A stretch of 64,000 bases of DNA. It comes from Omphalotus guepiniiformis. Its lineage: Eukaryota; Basidiomycota; Agaricomycetes; Agaricales; Omphalotaceae. Where the stretch lies: NCBI GenBank assembly GCA_028554645.1, contig JAQOOI010000019.1:744001-808000 (forward strand). Reading direction: 5' to 3'. The notes under the pieces are model-generated. The model worked only from the letters and a program-made list of their open reading frames with translations, did not search any database and was not told the DNA's origin. A program made the translations under genes and the position numbers. Positions 23,785-36,045 of the stretch are shown here, one piece after another (within the stretch, counting starts at the first letter, position 1; each line of letters begins with the position of its first letter).

Positions 23785-24592
23785 ATGTCCTCTGAATCCT
23801 TGCCTTCACCAGTACGAGACGACTTCTATTTCCCAATCCCGCAGGTACTCGAAAACGAAAGAGTAAAACTAGTTCCATTCATAGTTGAGCATACCTACGC
23901 ATCCAATCTAAAAACCCAATGCCGACATACCTCTCGAATAGCCATCTGACCACGCACAGCAACTGATCGAAAACACAACCAACACAACATGGTCGTATAT
24001 GCCCTTCGGGCCCTACAAAACCGCTGCAGAATTCATCGATGGACTCTGGAAAGGTTATTTCCAGAACGACCCATCGGCATTTTTATTCGCCGTATACGAC
24101 AAAACACGAACTCGCAGTGACAGTCTCGATGAACATCCAATGGCAGGAGTAGTGGGATACGTCCACACCAGCCCCATGGACCTAATGACTGAAATCGGAC
24201 CCGTCATCGTGTTCCCTGCCTACCACCACACCCACATAGCATCGAACATGATCGGGCTTCTATTGCACTACGCTCTAGATCTTCCCGAATCGGACTCGGA
24301 AGACGGACTGAGAAGAGGAGGGCTAGGCCTTCGTCGTGTACAGTGGGGTGCGAATGTGAAGAATGTAGCTAGTGTCGGGTTGGCGATGAAGATGGGTCTG
24401 AAGAAGGAAGCGGTGTTTAGGTGGGCAAAGGTTTTATCGCCGGAAAAGGAGGTTGGAGGGAATGGGGTGATAGTAAGAGGGAAATCGGATTCCGAACTGC
24501 CTGGGAGAGATTCAGTTTTATTGGCGATTTGTTGGGATGATTGGGAGAGTGGGGGTAGAGAGAAAGTTGATCTTGTTATGAATAGAAAGTAA
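23785..24592 (+). CDS. GNAT-family N-acetyltransferase (RimJ/RimL-like)
   Basis: Two exons (23785-23883 and 23942-24592) encode 249 residues; the 58-base intron begins GTTGAG. Across the junction the protein reads ENERVKLVPFIPSDHAQQL, the usual opening of fungal RimJ-type acetyltransferases, followed by WSYMPFGPYKTAAEFI. The acetyl-CoA region corresponds to GPVIVFPAYHHTHIASNMIG, then LRRVQWGANVKNVASVGLAMKMGLKKEAVFR. The ATG at 23785 gives a short Ser/Pro leader before the domain. It transfers acetyl from acetyl-CoA to an amine; the substrate is unknown. The enzyme is probably cytosolic. Confidence 0.8.
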
Positions 24593-25595
24593 TTGAATGT
24601 ATTATGTAGGTCCATTTCATAAAAAGTTTTAATTCATTGAAGACTGTATACTTACCATGAGGCAATAAAATATTAATGAACTCCGTCCTGATTCTCAGAA
24701 GTGAAAGAAAGGTACTTACTCCGAAGGATTTCGTATCAGAAAATCTCCGAGTATACGAAGCGCATAGATACGTTGCTATAGCTGTAACATTGATTTCGCG
24801 AAATATGGCAGCCAGCTCGAAACAGTCCCTTGATCCAAGTTGGGCTGATTCCTGAAGGTGTTTATCTCTTCTTCTCACGCACTGACCACCTGTAAACGCG
24901 CTCTCGTCAGCCAACTAATTCCATCTTCCTTCTCTTTACCATGCTCTCCATGATATCTACACTCGGATAAGCTATTGAATACAAGCGAAAATGAGGATAC
25001 TATACTTTGTCTTCTAGCCTGGGCGATATCTCCAAAACTTCCCGCGGTCGTCTCATGGAGAGGTTCTATTCAATGCTATTCCTCCCCCCGCAGTAAAGGT
25101 ACATGTACTTTCCATTTATTTCACCTGCATGAAACGTTAAATGATACAGCTATCGAAGAAACTCAACTCGGGCTACGCAAGAGCTCAAATTCAGACTTCA
25201 AGGGGAGATGCAAAAAAAACGTTCAAATCGTCTTTTCTCCGACGGGCCTCCTTATCCTCGACGAAGAGAAAATAGCTTTTGGATCAGCCAACTCTCTCGG
25301 AAAAACCTCATCCCTTATTGTGTTTTTGACCGGTTCTGCTCACGGCGGCCTTGCTTCGTGATCTTCTTCGACTTCTAGGACCTACATACACCTGTCAGCA
25401 GCACTGCCGCGTGTTTTCCTTGTCTCTCTAGAGTCTCCTTGGATTGTTGTTTCCACATAAAGAGTCGAGCAAGCGAGCAAGTAATCTGTATATAAGGAAA
25501 CACAGGGAAAGCTTAAACCTATCTTTATTTGGTTTTTCTCTCAAGTACAAGCATCCTTCCACGTTTTCTCGATTTAACCCAATAATCGAAAAAAA
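24593..25595. other. Intergenic
   Basis: No supported gene. An open frame at 24975-25361 lacks recognisable motifs and family resemblance. The last part is the promoter of the alpha/beta hydrolase. Confidence 0.5.
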
Positions 25596-26767
25596 ATGGG
25601 TCTCACCGCATTCTCGGATTTGAATAGCAGCAGATCTGTTTATTGCAAATCTGCTGATCAGACAGAAATTTACGCTGAAGCTCGTGGAGATCCTTCTAAA
25701 CCTGCTCTTGTCTTCATTCACGGGTTCTCTCTGAGCTCGCTCGTGTGGGATGAAATTTTCGTAGATCCGAAATGGGTTGAACAGGCCTATCTGGTACGTT
25801 GTTGATCGTGGTCTCTCGATCAACTTCAATTGGATGCATTGGTAAAAAAAAAACTTACGCGACATAACAGGTACGTTACGATGTGCGAGGTCATGGAAGA
25901 AGCGGTAAACCGGTCAATGAAGAGGCATGGCAATCAGCACGGCTCGCTCAAGATTTCCAAGCGGTAGTATCCGAATTCCGTCTTCACAAACCATTTATAG
26001 TGGGCTGGTAAGGGTTATGATGACGCCACACAGATAACAGCTTTGATATGGTTCTTGTCATTTGATCACAGGAGTTTAGGTGGTATGTTTGCTCTCTATT
26101 CCATTTCATACTAGCGCCCCTCGTGTAATTTTTGCATCATGGCTTTGTTTGTTAGCGACGAATGTCGCGGACATTCTGTCTTTCACACCTCCGTCTTCCC
26201 TTTCGGGTCTAGTATTTATCGCGGCTGTTCCGTTCATGGGCCCGGGGGTCGGCTTAGTGGGAACGGGTCAGTAGTCCTTGTTTGTTTTTCTCGTCATATG
26301 AACGCGAGAAAAAAAGCTTACCCGCTGCTACACTTTGTCAAGAATGCATTCTGTCCCTGCTTCCTGCCTTGATGCAAACAACCAACGTTGACGATTATCA
26401 GGATGCGGCCCGGACTTTCGTCACGAAATGCTCAAACACCATGAGCTTCGCTCTACATCAGGCGTGTCTGGGGAACGTTATGACGCAACCTAGAGCGGTT
26501 ACGATACGACTTCTCTCGCGAACCCAGGACGAGAACCATCTTCTCACAGCTGGGAACGAAGGATTACCGCTTCTTTGTATCATCGGTGATTCTGATATGG
26601 TCGTTAAAGGAGACGAGTCTGTCAAGGCACTGTCCTCGTCATGGAAGAACCTGAAGGTCGTAACGGTGGAGGGCGGAGACCATATGCCCTGGTTAGCTCA
26701 TGGGGACAGAGTGAGAAGCGAAATAATTGAATGGATGAAAACTGTCCCGGGTCTTCCGATGGCCTGA
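25596..26767 (+). CDS. Alpha/beta hydrolase
   Basis: Five exons (25596-25793, 25871-26007, 26072-26082, 26156-26270, 26317-26767) give 303 residues. The oxyanion region reads PALVFIHGFSLSSLVWD, then VRYDVRGHGRSGKP. The nucleophile elbow GWSLGA is assembled from three exons, with the catalytic Ser codon lying inside an 11-base micro-exon. The acidic residue is likely in GDSDMVV and the catalytic His in GGDHMPWLAHGD. The family covers esterases, lipases and epoxide hydrolases; this one resembles fungal antibiotic-hydrolase-like proteins. There is no signal peptide, so it is likely cytosolic. The donor of intron 4 has two choices (26264 or 26271); only the second keeps the frame. Confidence 0.8.
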
Positions 26768-27728
26768 TTGTAGGGCGATAGTCGACAATCCTTTTCGGAG
26801 AGTTTACGGCTACTATGGACTGAGAGGGATCTTGATATAGAAACATGATGTATGTTGGCCCCCCTCGATAATGCACGTCATTCAAAAAGGATCTGATACA
26901 TACATTCCACCTGAAGGGCGTCCGAATCGAAAACCAAAGGCGTGAATACTGTAAGTAATACATATTATTCTTCGCTACCAAGTTAGGCGGGTCAGAACCA
27001 ATGTACATTCAGCATGCTGTACATCAAATATGTCGATATTTGATCGGCTTCTGGCCAACCTCTGTTTAAGCCCTACCGTCTCCTTCGGGCTATGGGTAAC
27101 AGAGGAGAATACATAACAGAATTACAGTGCGGCTGCGTGTGATACCACGTGAACGGGTCATCTGCGAGGGCTCAGGGAATTCCATGGGCCCACGCAACGG
27201 TGTCTAAATAGCTGTTCTTAACATTGAAATATCATAACCATTCGTCCCCCATCTCCGATTGGCCTTGAAACTACTTACAGGTAAGCTTTGTGGTAAAGTG
27301 AATGTGCGAATTGATGATCTCTCCTGGCAGATTACCTCGATAACATAAAAATTACATAAATCACCGCCGACCTGGAGGGGCCCTGTATCGACCAACTGGA
27401 AGTGGGACTTTTTCACTTTTATTTTGGTATAAATCAGATTTCAAGCAGCGCAAGAACGTTCAGCTAGCTCGGATTTGACAGCGATCGAATTTGAAGTGTT
27501 GGCTCTCAACAGGTCTATATCTTCTCAGCCGCAGGCCCTCGTGCCGAACGCGATTGTCAAAAGAGTCCGAAGGAGTCCCATAAAGATCCACAATTTCCCC
27601 GCTCCGGTATCGCAGCCCTTTCTCCTCCCCTCCTTAAACGCCTTCATCTGTTTTTACGAGGCTCTAGGCACCCCTCGTAGCCAAATTTATCTACACTTCC
27701 GACTGGCCCTCTTACGTTCAACTGTCCT
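26768..27728. other. Intergenic upstream of the MED25-like gene
   Basis: Nothing coding is supported. A TATA-like TATAAATC occurs at about 27428. Confidence 0.5.
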
Positions 27729-29874
27729 ATGAGCTCCTTATCCAAATCCTCGACATCCTATAAACCCACTGTCTCCCAAACTGTCGCAGTTCTTCTGCTG
27801 GTTGATAATAACCGTCTTACACACTCAGCTTGGCCTGATCTATGTGATCATTGTCTACCAGCTTTGTTCAACGAACTGAGTGCCACGTATCCCTCAGTTC
27901 CGATCACGACAATTGTATTGGAAAGTAATCCACATGACCAAAATTCTACTCACGCATCTACTACTCCCCGTCAGTATCAGGTATACCAAGATGCTGTCCG
28001 GGACGTACGTTTCAACGAACTGTCGAGTAATAGACTTACAGTTTCCTTGATACATAAAGGCGTCGAGGTGGGTTCGTGTTTTGATGTCAAGCTTCAGGGT
28101 CTCATTTTGAAACTATTAATTCAGGTTTTAGCCGCGACGAGCGCAATAGCGCGTCATGCTATAATTCTGGCAGGGTCGCATCCTGCGGAGAGCACCTCAC
28201 AAAACAACTCCGTTCTTCCGTTGTCGGCTTGGCGTACTCTCGCACAATCCTTCGCTAAAGTAAGTTTGGGGAATTGGGGGAATTATACAGCTTTTTCAGT
28301 CCTTCCCTTTCTGATTTCTAGTCCCCACAGGAAAATATTTACTGTCACCTCATGTTGGCCGCGAATGTGGACATGACTCTACTGAACAATTTGTTTGATG
28401 AGATCGTGAGGGGCCCACTTCCTCGCCGCATGTTTCTAATCCATATCTGAAATTCTACTAGCTACGGTTGCAAGGCCTTGTTGAAGAACGGCCGTGGTTT
28501 ATGAATGACAGATCCAGAATATTGCCTCGCTTGTCGGCGGTGCGTGGGCCAGGTTCGCCTTGTTCATTCTATTCGCTCTTCATAAGCGTTGAAATGATGA
28601 TCTCTGTATTTATTTTATTTGGTGTCATAGGCCCGAAAGTCGATGTACGTAACTTTTTTGCTGGAGAGTCTCGCTTTGTCCATGAGAGCTTATAGACCTA
28701 CCCCAGCGATCTGTCCACCATGTATCTCCAAGAGTCACCCATTACGATTACAGTGTGCAACATACAGCTCCAGTAAGGAGCGTTACTTCGCTGCCTTCTC
28801 AAGTTCAACAACCGCCCCCTCCTCCTCAAGAATCATTCCCTAGTCTCGTCGCTCAATTGCAGCAGGTGGACAGTCTTTCATTCTTGTCAACCATAACCGT
28901 ATCACTAAAAGTAACTCTAGGTTCATGGATTGACTAAGAAAAAAGTCTACGGAGCTAAGCCAGTGCGGAAGCCTTTTGTGTCTGGAGAAGTGTATCGAGA
29001 GCACCCTCGCAAGTCTGTGTCGTTGTCGCCTGTATCTCCGTCTGAATCCAGCCACGGAGGTCGAGTGACCTCTCCATCGATAGCTGATCGATTGACTCGA
29101 GTCTACCACAACGGGCCTATCTCTTCGAGCCCCCACAGTAATCTCGTACGCTCTCACAGTGACATAGGGTCCCCTGCCTCGACCTTCAACCATGAGGCGT
29201 TATTTTCCTATCATCCGTCCACGGCTAGTACAGTCTCATCTCCAACATCTCCTGTATCAACACACAGTGCCCCCGCGTATTGTTCCAGTGCCGCGGCGAT
29301 TTCACCTGCCTGGCAAATACAACAGCATTCGATCTCATCTACCTATCATGCGGAAAACCTTACTAAAGCATGGCTTCCACAGATGGGCCTATCAGGAGCG
29401 GAAGTCTTTACCTCGGAACCCCCTTCTCAACAATCTTATGAAGGTGAGCGAGACATGCATTCAGTGCCTGCAGACATTAATTCCCGTTTTCAAGATCTTC
29501 GAATGATGATCCCTGAGCCCAGTCATGCCCTTCCGGAACGCACAATCCCCCGATCTATCTACAGAGATGAAATGCTCTCGCATCTAGAATCACCTTCGTT
29601 GACGAAATCCACTGGACCCACTCAACTGCTCTCAAAGCACGTCCCGTCTGAGTGCCTGGGGAGCCTTGCTTCCCAAGGTACTGCAGGCTCCTCCAGCAAC
29701 TACGACCCGTATCTTCCTCTGGCCTCATGGCAGACACAGCCTGGAACATCACTCAGCCAGATTATCACTACGCCTCAATACGGGGCAGCCGATACCATAC
29801 CCGATTCTGCGAATACCCCTCACCCTTCTCCTGTGTCTTCTAGTAGTAGTTCATTGACCGGTTGGGCAGGCTGA
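27729..29874 (+). CDS. MED25-like von Willebrand-A protein (Mediator subunit)
   Basis: Six exons (27729-28259, 28331-28405, 28462-28532, 28631-28644, 28696-28865, 28921-29874) sum to 604 codons. Residues 20-200 look like a von Willebrand A domain as in basidiomycete Mediator subunit 25 proteins: QTVAVLLLVDNNRLTHSAWP, LLIQVLAATSAIARHAIIL and NIYCHLMLAANVDMTLLNNL. Then come EERPWFMNDRSRILPRL and a proline run. A conserved motif HGLTKKKVYGAKPVRKPFV is followed by a long Ser/Pro-rich tail with no domain. The metal-binding MIDAS residues are not evident, as in Med25. The likely role is in the nucleus, linking activators to RNA polymerase II. One exon is only 14 bases. Family assignment rests on resemblance, not a search. 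Confidence 0.6.
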
Positions 29875-30243
29875 TTACTCACTGTAGCCTCGTCCTGGGT
29901 ATCCTCGTATCTCACTGACTCTCTAGTACGTGATGCTCCGCGGTTCCATACATGCTTATGTATTTTTAAAGTACTTCGTACTGAACAACGGGACTTTGTA
30001 GTTATCTATCTTCCGTGGAAAAACCTTGAGAAGGGCCCGCATTACATAGGCTCCGAACGGCCTATTCATTCGGGCCGGAAGTGTAAGTGTAGTTTTTCTG
30101 CTTTTGGATCGCAAGAACTTAGTTATATGTGTTCCAAACTTCCAATGCCCCTTGAAACATAGAGGGGCAGAGAATCGCAGGAGTTTTAAAGAATACATTA
30201 CTATACAGTATCGATGCAGAGATAAAAATCAGGTGATAATACA
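29875..30243. other. Convergent 3' region
   Basis: This lies between the stop codons of the MED25-like gene (plus) and PRP46 (minus). No other feature is seen. Confidence 0.5.
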
Positions 30244-31878
30244 CTACTGGGATTGCTCGGCATAGACCTAAAGAATAACACAGGCGAGTCATGGTCAATT
30301 CAGATCTCGGAAGGCGGAACCTAGCAATGACATACCTTGATAGTTTTATCAGCACCACCAGTAATCAGGCGAGTACCAGTCATATCAAATGTTGAGCAGA
30401 AGACGCCAGCTTCTGCCTCCAGGGACCCGGGCTGTGGTATGTCCTCCATATTCTGGAAGGGTGTTCCAGTATTGTAGTCCCAGAACGTCAGACTACCATT
30501 ATCAGCTGTTCCTCCACTATCAGATGTGACGCAGAGTCGTTAGCTAGGTAATGACTTACCACCAGAGAAAAACACGCCCTCGGCATTGACTGATAGCGTG
30601 TTGATAATTGCGTCATGGCCACTGAAGTTGAACACAAAGGAACCCTCAGGGCACTTCCATTTCTTTATATTGTTTCCACCAGCTGACCCAGAAGCAAAAG
30701 AATACTCTGTGGGATGGATCGCTAGCGCTCGGACAGACTTTTTGTGGTGTGTTAAGGTAACCATAGTCTTTCCTGCGGCCAAGTCCCAAAGCCTTCTCTT
30801 AACGTCAGCGGTTGTTATTTGGAGAGAAAAGAACACTGATTCACCGAACGGTCGTATCCATACTCCCAGTGATTACTTGAGGATCCGACTCTTGGCACTT
30901 CACGTCAGCTACTGTCCCGGTGTGCCCTGAGAGGACATGGATCTGGGCCTTTGTGCGCATATCCCAAACTCGGGCGGAGGCATCTCTTCCCGACGTTACG
31001 AGGACGTCAAGAGTAGGGTGAAGAGCCAACGAATATACACCTGATAGATGACCATGGTAATGCCGTATAACTTTGTTAGCTTCCAGGTCCCAGCATTTAA
31101 CCATCTAGGTAGAAGCCGGTCAAATTTGCTTCCTAACATCATTTAGAATCTTCGAGCTCACCTTGTCCTCTCCGCACGAGAACAGGTACGGATGCCGCGG
31201 AGACACCGCAAGTCCCCTGACTGTCGAAATATGTCCAGTCAAAGAGAGTTTGAGTTCACCGGATGCGAGATCCCATATCTTGATCACTCGGTCGCCGGCG
31301 CCCGTGGCAAACCACTGGTTTCCTGGTTCGACTGCCACGCTGCGAACCCACCCCAAATGACCAGAAATGACACGGACAAGTTTCCATGGCGGATGATAGG
31401 TGGGCTTGATTGTCCGCGTAGTTTTGTGAAGTGTGAGGGCCTGAGATAATCTACTTGAAGACGTGAATGCAGACGGTTGTGGTGTGGGGGTCTGGTCAAT
31501 TTTGGCAATCATTCGAGAGGTTTCTGCATCTACAAGTACGCGTCAGTAAAGCACTTGTAGTGCCAGGTATACCAGCGCACCGCCTGCAGTTATCATCTTC
31601 CTATTTTCTTTTGGCCTTGAAGGTCCTACAGCGCCCTGTTGCGCGAGAAGAGCCGAAGGCAGCTCTTTAAAACTTCGGTATTCGTCATGTATCTTGACTG
31701 CGAGCCGTAAACGAACACTGACGCAAACTTGTAAGAAAGCTGATTAAGAATATCAAACAACACACCTTCTTTCTTCGTCCTTTATGCTATCATCAGGACA
31801 AGACGCGAAAACTGCGTGTGTTCGTTTGGCATTTCGCTGAAAAAGAGGTTCGAGAGGTGGTAAGGCTTCCGTAGTCAT
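30244..31878 (-). CDS. PRP46: Pre-mRNA-splicing factor PRP46/PLRG1, WD40 protein
   Basis: The ATG at 31878 starts [21 protein letters not shown] linker [20 protein letters not shown] follows. The hallmark entry to the propeller is [20 protein letters not shown], and seven WD repeats can be followed: [70 protein letters not shown] and the final KTIKVYAEQ. PRP46/PLRG1 is a core member of the Prp19 (NTC) complex and works in the nucleus during spliceosome activation. There are at least seven short introns. It is divergent from TFIIS. Confidence 0.93.
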
Positions 31879-32196
31879 GTATGGATGTGACACTAGCTAT
31901 AATCGTAAGACGAGTGCCAGAATGCAGAAGATAGAAATATGGTCGTCGCGGTTGCAGACGATGAGCTCGGTTCTAGGGTCTGCCAAATTGCAGCGTTTGA
32001 AAGATATTAGTCAGCAATCCTGCCAGATCCTGCCACTGTCACTGACTATCTATCTGACCACAGCTGACCACAGCAGCACAACCGTTTGTTACACTGTACT
32101 TGTCTTGTTCAAAGCTTTCGTAGAAAAAAGGGTGGTGCAGGTTACAAGAACGTCGAATTACTCTTTGTACTACTACGTAGACTTAGTTGAGCAGTC
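31879..32196. promoter_or_regulatory. Shared promoter region of PRP46 and TFIIS
   Basis: The start codons face away from each other across 318 bases. No TATA box is obvious. Both genes act in mRNA synthesis or processing, so common control would make sense, but this is inference from spacing. Confidence 0.5.
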
Positions 32197-33465
32197 ATGT
32201 CGGATCCAGCAGAGTTGAAAAAGCTGGTAAAACAGCTGCAAGCCGCATCATCAGACTCGGTACGCTCGATTTTCTGTGAATCCCCTTGCTGAACCCTTTT
32301 ATTTTCTAACGATCGTATTTTAACAGGATGCCATTAGCATTTTGAGCGTTTTAAAGAGAGACTTTCAAGTAAATGAAGCAATTCTGAGGGTGAGTGTTTC
32401 ACGTCGTTTTCTCACCTTCCCCTTGCATTTACGTCTGTTTCCGTACCTTTCCATCTTTAGGAAAGCAAGGCTGGGCTGGCTGTAGGGAAGCTGCGATCCC
32501 ATAACTCAAAGGAAGTAGCGGATGCAGCGAAGGATCTTGTGAAAAAGTGGAAGATTGAGGTGGAAAAAGCAAAGCAAAATGGGAAGCCTCAAGGTGAGTG
32601 ATATTGGCCATCAACTTCCATCATGGCTTCTCCTCATTGTTCGCATTCTCGTAGCATCGAGAAAAGCGTCGATGTCCTCAAGTGGTCCTGCCACACCAAC
32701 ATCAGGCAAGATCACTCGTACTGCCAAGTCGGACGGCGTCAAGGCAAATCTCACTGGGGATACTACTAGGGACAAGTGCATAGAACTCCTCTACGACGCT
32801 CTTGCGTCCGATTCTGGTGCACCATCAGACCTCATCGTTCAACGGGCAAAGGCAGTCGAGACAGCGGTTTTGAAAGACCAGGGGTCCATCGGTCAACCAT
32901 ACAAGGCTAAAATTCGCTCGCTTTTTGTGAATTTAAAGGACAAGAACAACCCAGCTCTACGAGAAAGTGTTGTCAGTGGCGAAATCGCTGCAGAGAGGCT
33001 TGCAACAATGTCTAGCAGTGTATGTGCTCCTGTATTTACGCCCATGCCATTTCTGATTTTCGTTTTGTTCCAGTGAAATGGCATCTGAAGAGCGTAAAGC
33101 AGCAGACAGTAAGATCAAGGAAAACAACTTCTTTGCCTCGTTGGGTGCCGGAGAGCAACAAGCAGAAACAGATGCATTCCAGTGCTCTCGATGCAAGCAA
33201 AGGAAAACCCGCTACCGTCAAGCCCAAACGAGAAGTGCTGACGAACCGATGACCGTTAGTCTTTCGTACTCTTTCTTGCGCTCCCGAAATCTGATAGTTA
33301 TTTTCTTCGTAGACCTTTGTCACGTACGTAACCCCTTGTCCCTTGTGAGAGCTTTAGAGCTGATATTTGATCTTAGCTGTGTAAATTGTGGAAATAGGTC
33401 GGTTCCTTCTCCGTATCGCATGTTCTGTGCCTATCTGATTTTTGACTAGATGGAAATTCTCCTAA
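32197..33465 (+). CDS. DST1: Transcription elongation factor TFIIS
   Basis: Domain order is textbook. An N-terminal LW/TFIIS-N helical domain (ILSVLKRDFQVNEAILRESK, then AAKDLVKKWKIEVEKAK) is followed by a central domain II (TRDKCIELLYDALASDS, YKAKIRSLFVNLKDKNNPAL). The C-terminal zinc ribbon has CSRCKQRKTRYRQ, RSADEPMTTFVTC and CVNCGNRWKFS. The acidic pair DE in the ribbon, needed to stimulate RNA cleavage by polymerase II, is present. Several introns split the gene. The last one (about 33397-33449) leaves a final coding segment encoding only the end of RWKFS. The factor acts in the nucleus on backtracked RNA polymerase II. Confidence 0.95.
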
Positions 33466-34164
33466 AAAAAGGAATACTCCTCATTCCTTCTGGCGACCAG
33501 TACATTTAGCTTCCTGTCTTTGAACAGTATAATTCACCTGTGGATTGGTATATAAGTGCTCTATTCCCTCACCTTATCCTCCTTACCCTGTTTTCTCCCG
33601 CATTCGGCTTAACTCATGTATTGAACATTCCTTGTAACTAGTGCTAAGTCTTTGATCAAGTCCACCTCTTCTTCGAGTGTACAAGTCGTATACGTTTTGC
33701 TTCTGAATTTGATTGGTAATGGTTTACTCAAGTATTGGCTGCGTGCACTGGGCCTTCTCTTTGGCATAATACAGCAAGTCGATACAGCAACTCGATACAG
33801 CAACTCGATGCAGATGTCTTTCGACTTTCACGTCCTCATCAAGTGTATGCCCGTTCCTCGCGTCGGGCTTGAACGTGGAGTCAGACTTCCAGATACCTCA
33901 TACACCGAATAGATTCAGTGTTTACACGATGATAGGCGGTATGAAGCTGATCAGGTTTGATGGTCTACTTCGTATCATTGGGAGGGATAGCATCTGATAG
34001 AACTTAGTAAACAGCCTGGTCTAAGATTTCATTCAAGTTCGAAAGGTCTGAAAGTCTAGGCCTGTCTTTCTACGGAAGCTACGGAAGAAGGCAAGCGGGC
34101 ACGCTGTGGACACATTTCTGTTTCCTGTGTAATTATTAGCAGCGACGAGCAACGCAAAACAAGC
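33466..34164. other. Intergenic
   Basis: A small tandem repeat of CAACTCGATACAG occurs near 33785-33808. No supported gene. Confidence 0.5.
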
Positions 34165-34725
34165 ATGCATCTAAACCATACCCAGGAGCGGTACTATTTC
34201 TATTCGGTTTCATCCCGGGTTTTCAAATATCTCCCCGAATCACCGTCCCATGAACATCGCGTGAATGACGGTCGTCCGATTAGAATGCATCTAAGCGGTT
34301 GGCTAGGGCTATATGCCTGGTATTTCATTTCAGATTCCATGCCCGCAACCCAGACGCTTCAAGCTTCCTATGAAGACATCCTCGGCCCTCGAGTTCATGA
34401 AACCAAGGAATTGTCTCCGAGTTTCGTAAGCATCTTTGTTGAATCTTTTGAATGGTGCAGAATGGCACTAGCTCCACTTCATCTCGCAGCTGTGACCATC
34501 GCAAAACGATTGATCTGTGGTCCAGTCCGAGGACATGAATGGTTCATTGAACAGAAGACTGGCCCCCAGGGAATTTACCTTCGTGGCTTAACCTCAATGC
34601 TTCGAGCGTTCAAACGGTACGCATTCCCACAGATGTTTCTTTCTCCTATCCCGCCGCATCCATTGCAGGCTGCTATGAAACCAGTCGAAGGTCGAAGATT
34701 CTCCTGCATCATTCGCTTCGAATGA
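34165..34725 (+). CDS. Hypothetical protein, 186 residues
   Basis: This is an uninterrupted ATG frame of 561 bases in otherwise non-coding DNA. I recognise no family. The composition is protein-like, with a possible hydrophobic segment (LSGWLGLYAWYFI) and a basic C-terminal third. No neighbouring exon extends it convincingly. It could be a real orphan gene, an exon of a decayed gene, or a chance frame. Confidence 0.3.
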   Translation: MHLNHTQERYYFYSVSSRVFKYLPESPSHEHRVNDGRPIRMHLSGWLGLYAWYFISDSMPATQTLQASYEDILGPRVHETKELSPSFVSIFVESFEWCRMALAPLHLAAVTIAKRLICGPVRGHEWFIEQKTGPQGIYLRGLTSMLRAFKRYAFPQMFLSPIPPHPLQAAMKPVEGRRFSCIIRFE

Positions 34726-35860
34726 CTTCGAGGAAGCACAAAGGTGTAAAAGTTGCTCCGATAGGGAAGTATAATGCTAAACGCCTTCATCATCGTGCGG
34801 ATGAGGATGATACCACCTCAGGCTCTTCCGCGGGACAGACCCACCTTCAATTTCTCGAGGAAAAAATGCGCTGACTACGTGCGTTGTCATTCGTTTGCGC
34901 GGTAGCTTCTGTTTCCAATTTCTCGATCATTTATTGACCCAGGCTTACTTGAAGGCGACTGCCATTAACAGTCCTTACCGAGCAGTAGTGGAGTGGGAAG
35001 TGAGTAGAATGTTTTTAGTAAACAGTAGACCTCCGACTGTGGCCGAGCCAGAGCTTCACTGGGAGTCAAGTTATTCCACTGGTTGTGCAACAGATCAAGG
35101 CCTGCTCGGAGAATTGAACGAGGCATAGATCTACCCGGTGAGCAAAGCCTAGTGACGAGTCCTTTACAAGCACCCTCTGGTTTATCATATACCACTTAGC
35201 GCGCGGCTGGCTTTCGACGGTAAGGCCACACGGGCCATTAGTCTTGTTCAATGGATTCCATATACATAGTCGAAGAAACGTTCAGAGCAACTCGTGTTCC
35301 CATATGTATTTGTTCCTAATATGTATTCAACTTATGCCCGGAAGGCAGAGTGTTCAATTTTGAAGTCTTCCCCTTAGATTTGTCCCAGGAGTTACATACC
35401 CCAACCTTTCATCTACGAAAAACTTGATTTGGAATTGAAAAATCAGAAGAAACAGCCATGTTAACCGTGATTCTGGAATTTGACCAGCTGCTACTAGCCT
35501 CAACATTTATTCATGAACACCGATGACCTCGAAATCTTCTGTTTTCTTGGTTCTTCTCTCTTGAATGTATATGCATGAATCATGCATCTCAACAGAGTGA
35601 TGAACAACAGATGGAGAAATTGACAGATGCAAATCATGAGATCATTCTTCTGATCAAAATCGGTGAGTACACAAAAGATCCATGAATTTAGGGACTGGCC
35701 CGTTCTATCCCTTTTCAATGTTGTGCCAAGGACTTCACCAGAAGGACTGGGTGAGCGATATCCAACGGTCAGACATAGTCAGACATGTGAGTCGATTATG
35801 ACGATACCATTCGTCGGATAAGCGATATAAATAACAAGTCAAGAGAAAAAACATCTCTGC
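34726..35860. other. Intergenic
   Basis: No gene or repeat is supported here. Confidence 0.5.
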
Positions 35861-35943
35861 CTTCCATTTACATACTTCTGACGGTTGGGATCATGATGTT
35901 TATTTTATGCCCTCCATTTACTTATGACGGTTGGGATCACCAT
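35861..35943 (+). repeat. Direct repeat in the alcohol dehydrogenase promoter
   Basis: Two imperfect copies of TCCATTTAC followed by TGACGGTTGGGATCA lie at 35863-35894 and 35913-35940, about 100-180 bases upstream of the ATG. A TATA-like GATATAAATA at about 35824 precedes the first copy, and TATATAATA occurs near 35995. The repeat may be a duplicated regulatory site. Confidence 0.55.
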
Positions 35944-36045
35944 CAATGATCACGAGTGGATGGGATTCGGAGATCATAGAAGAGGAGCGAATGTATATAA
36001 TATCCCCATCCTTTCTCTCGCCACGCATTCCTTCACGCTTGAGAT

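Noticed and set aside
24975..25361. 128-residue open frame upstream of the alpha/beta hydrolase
   Set aside because: No motif, no family resemblance and no clear splice or promoter context.
27040..27130. Hairpin-like stretch with CCTTCGGGC considered as a tRNA or rRNA fragment
   Set aside because: It lacks the A and B boxes, an anticodon arm and any extended rRNA similarity.
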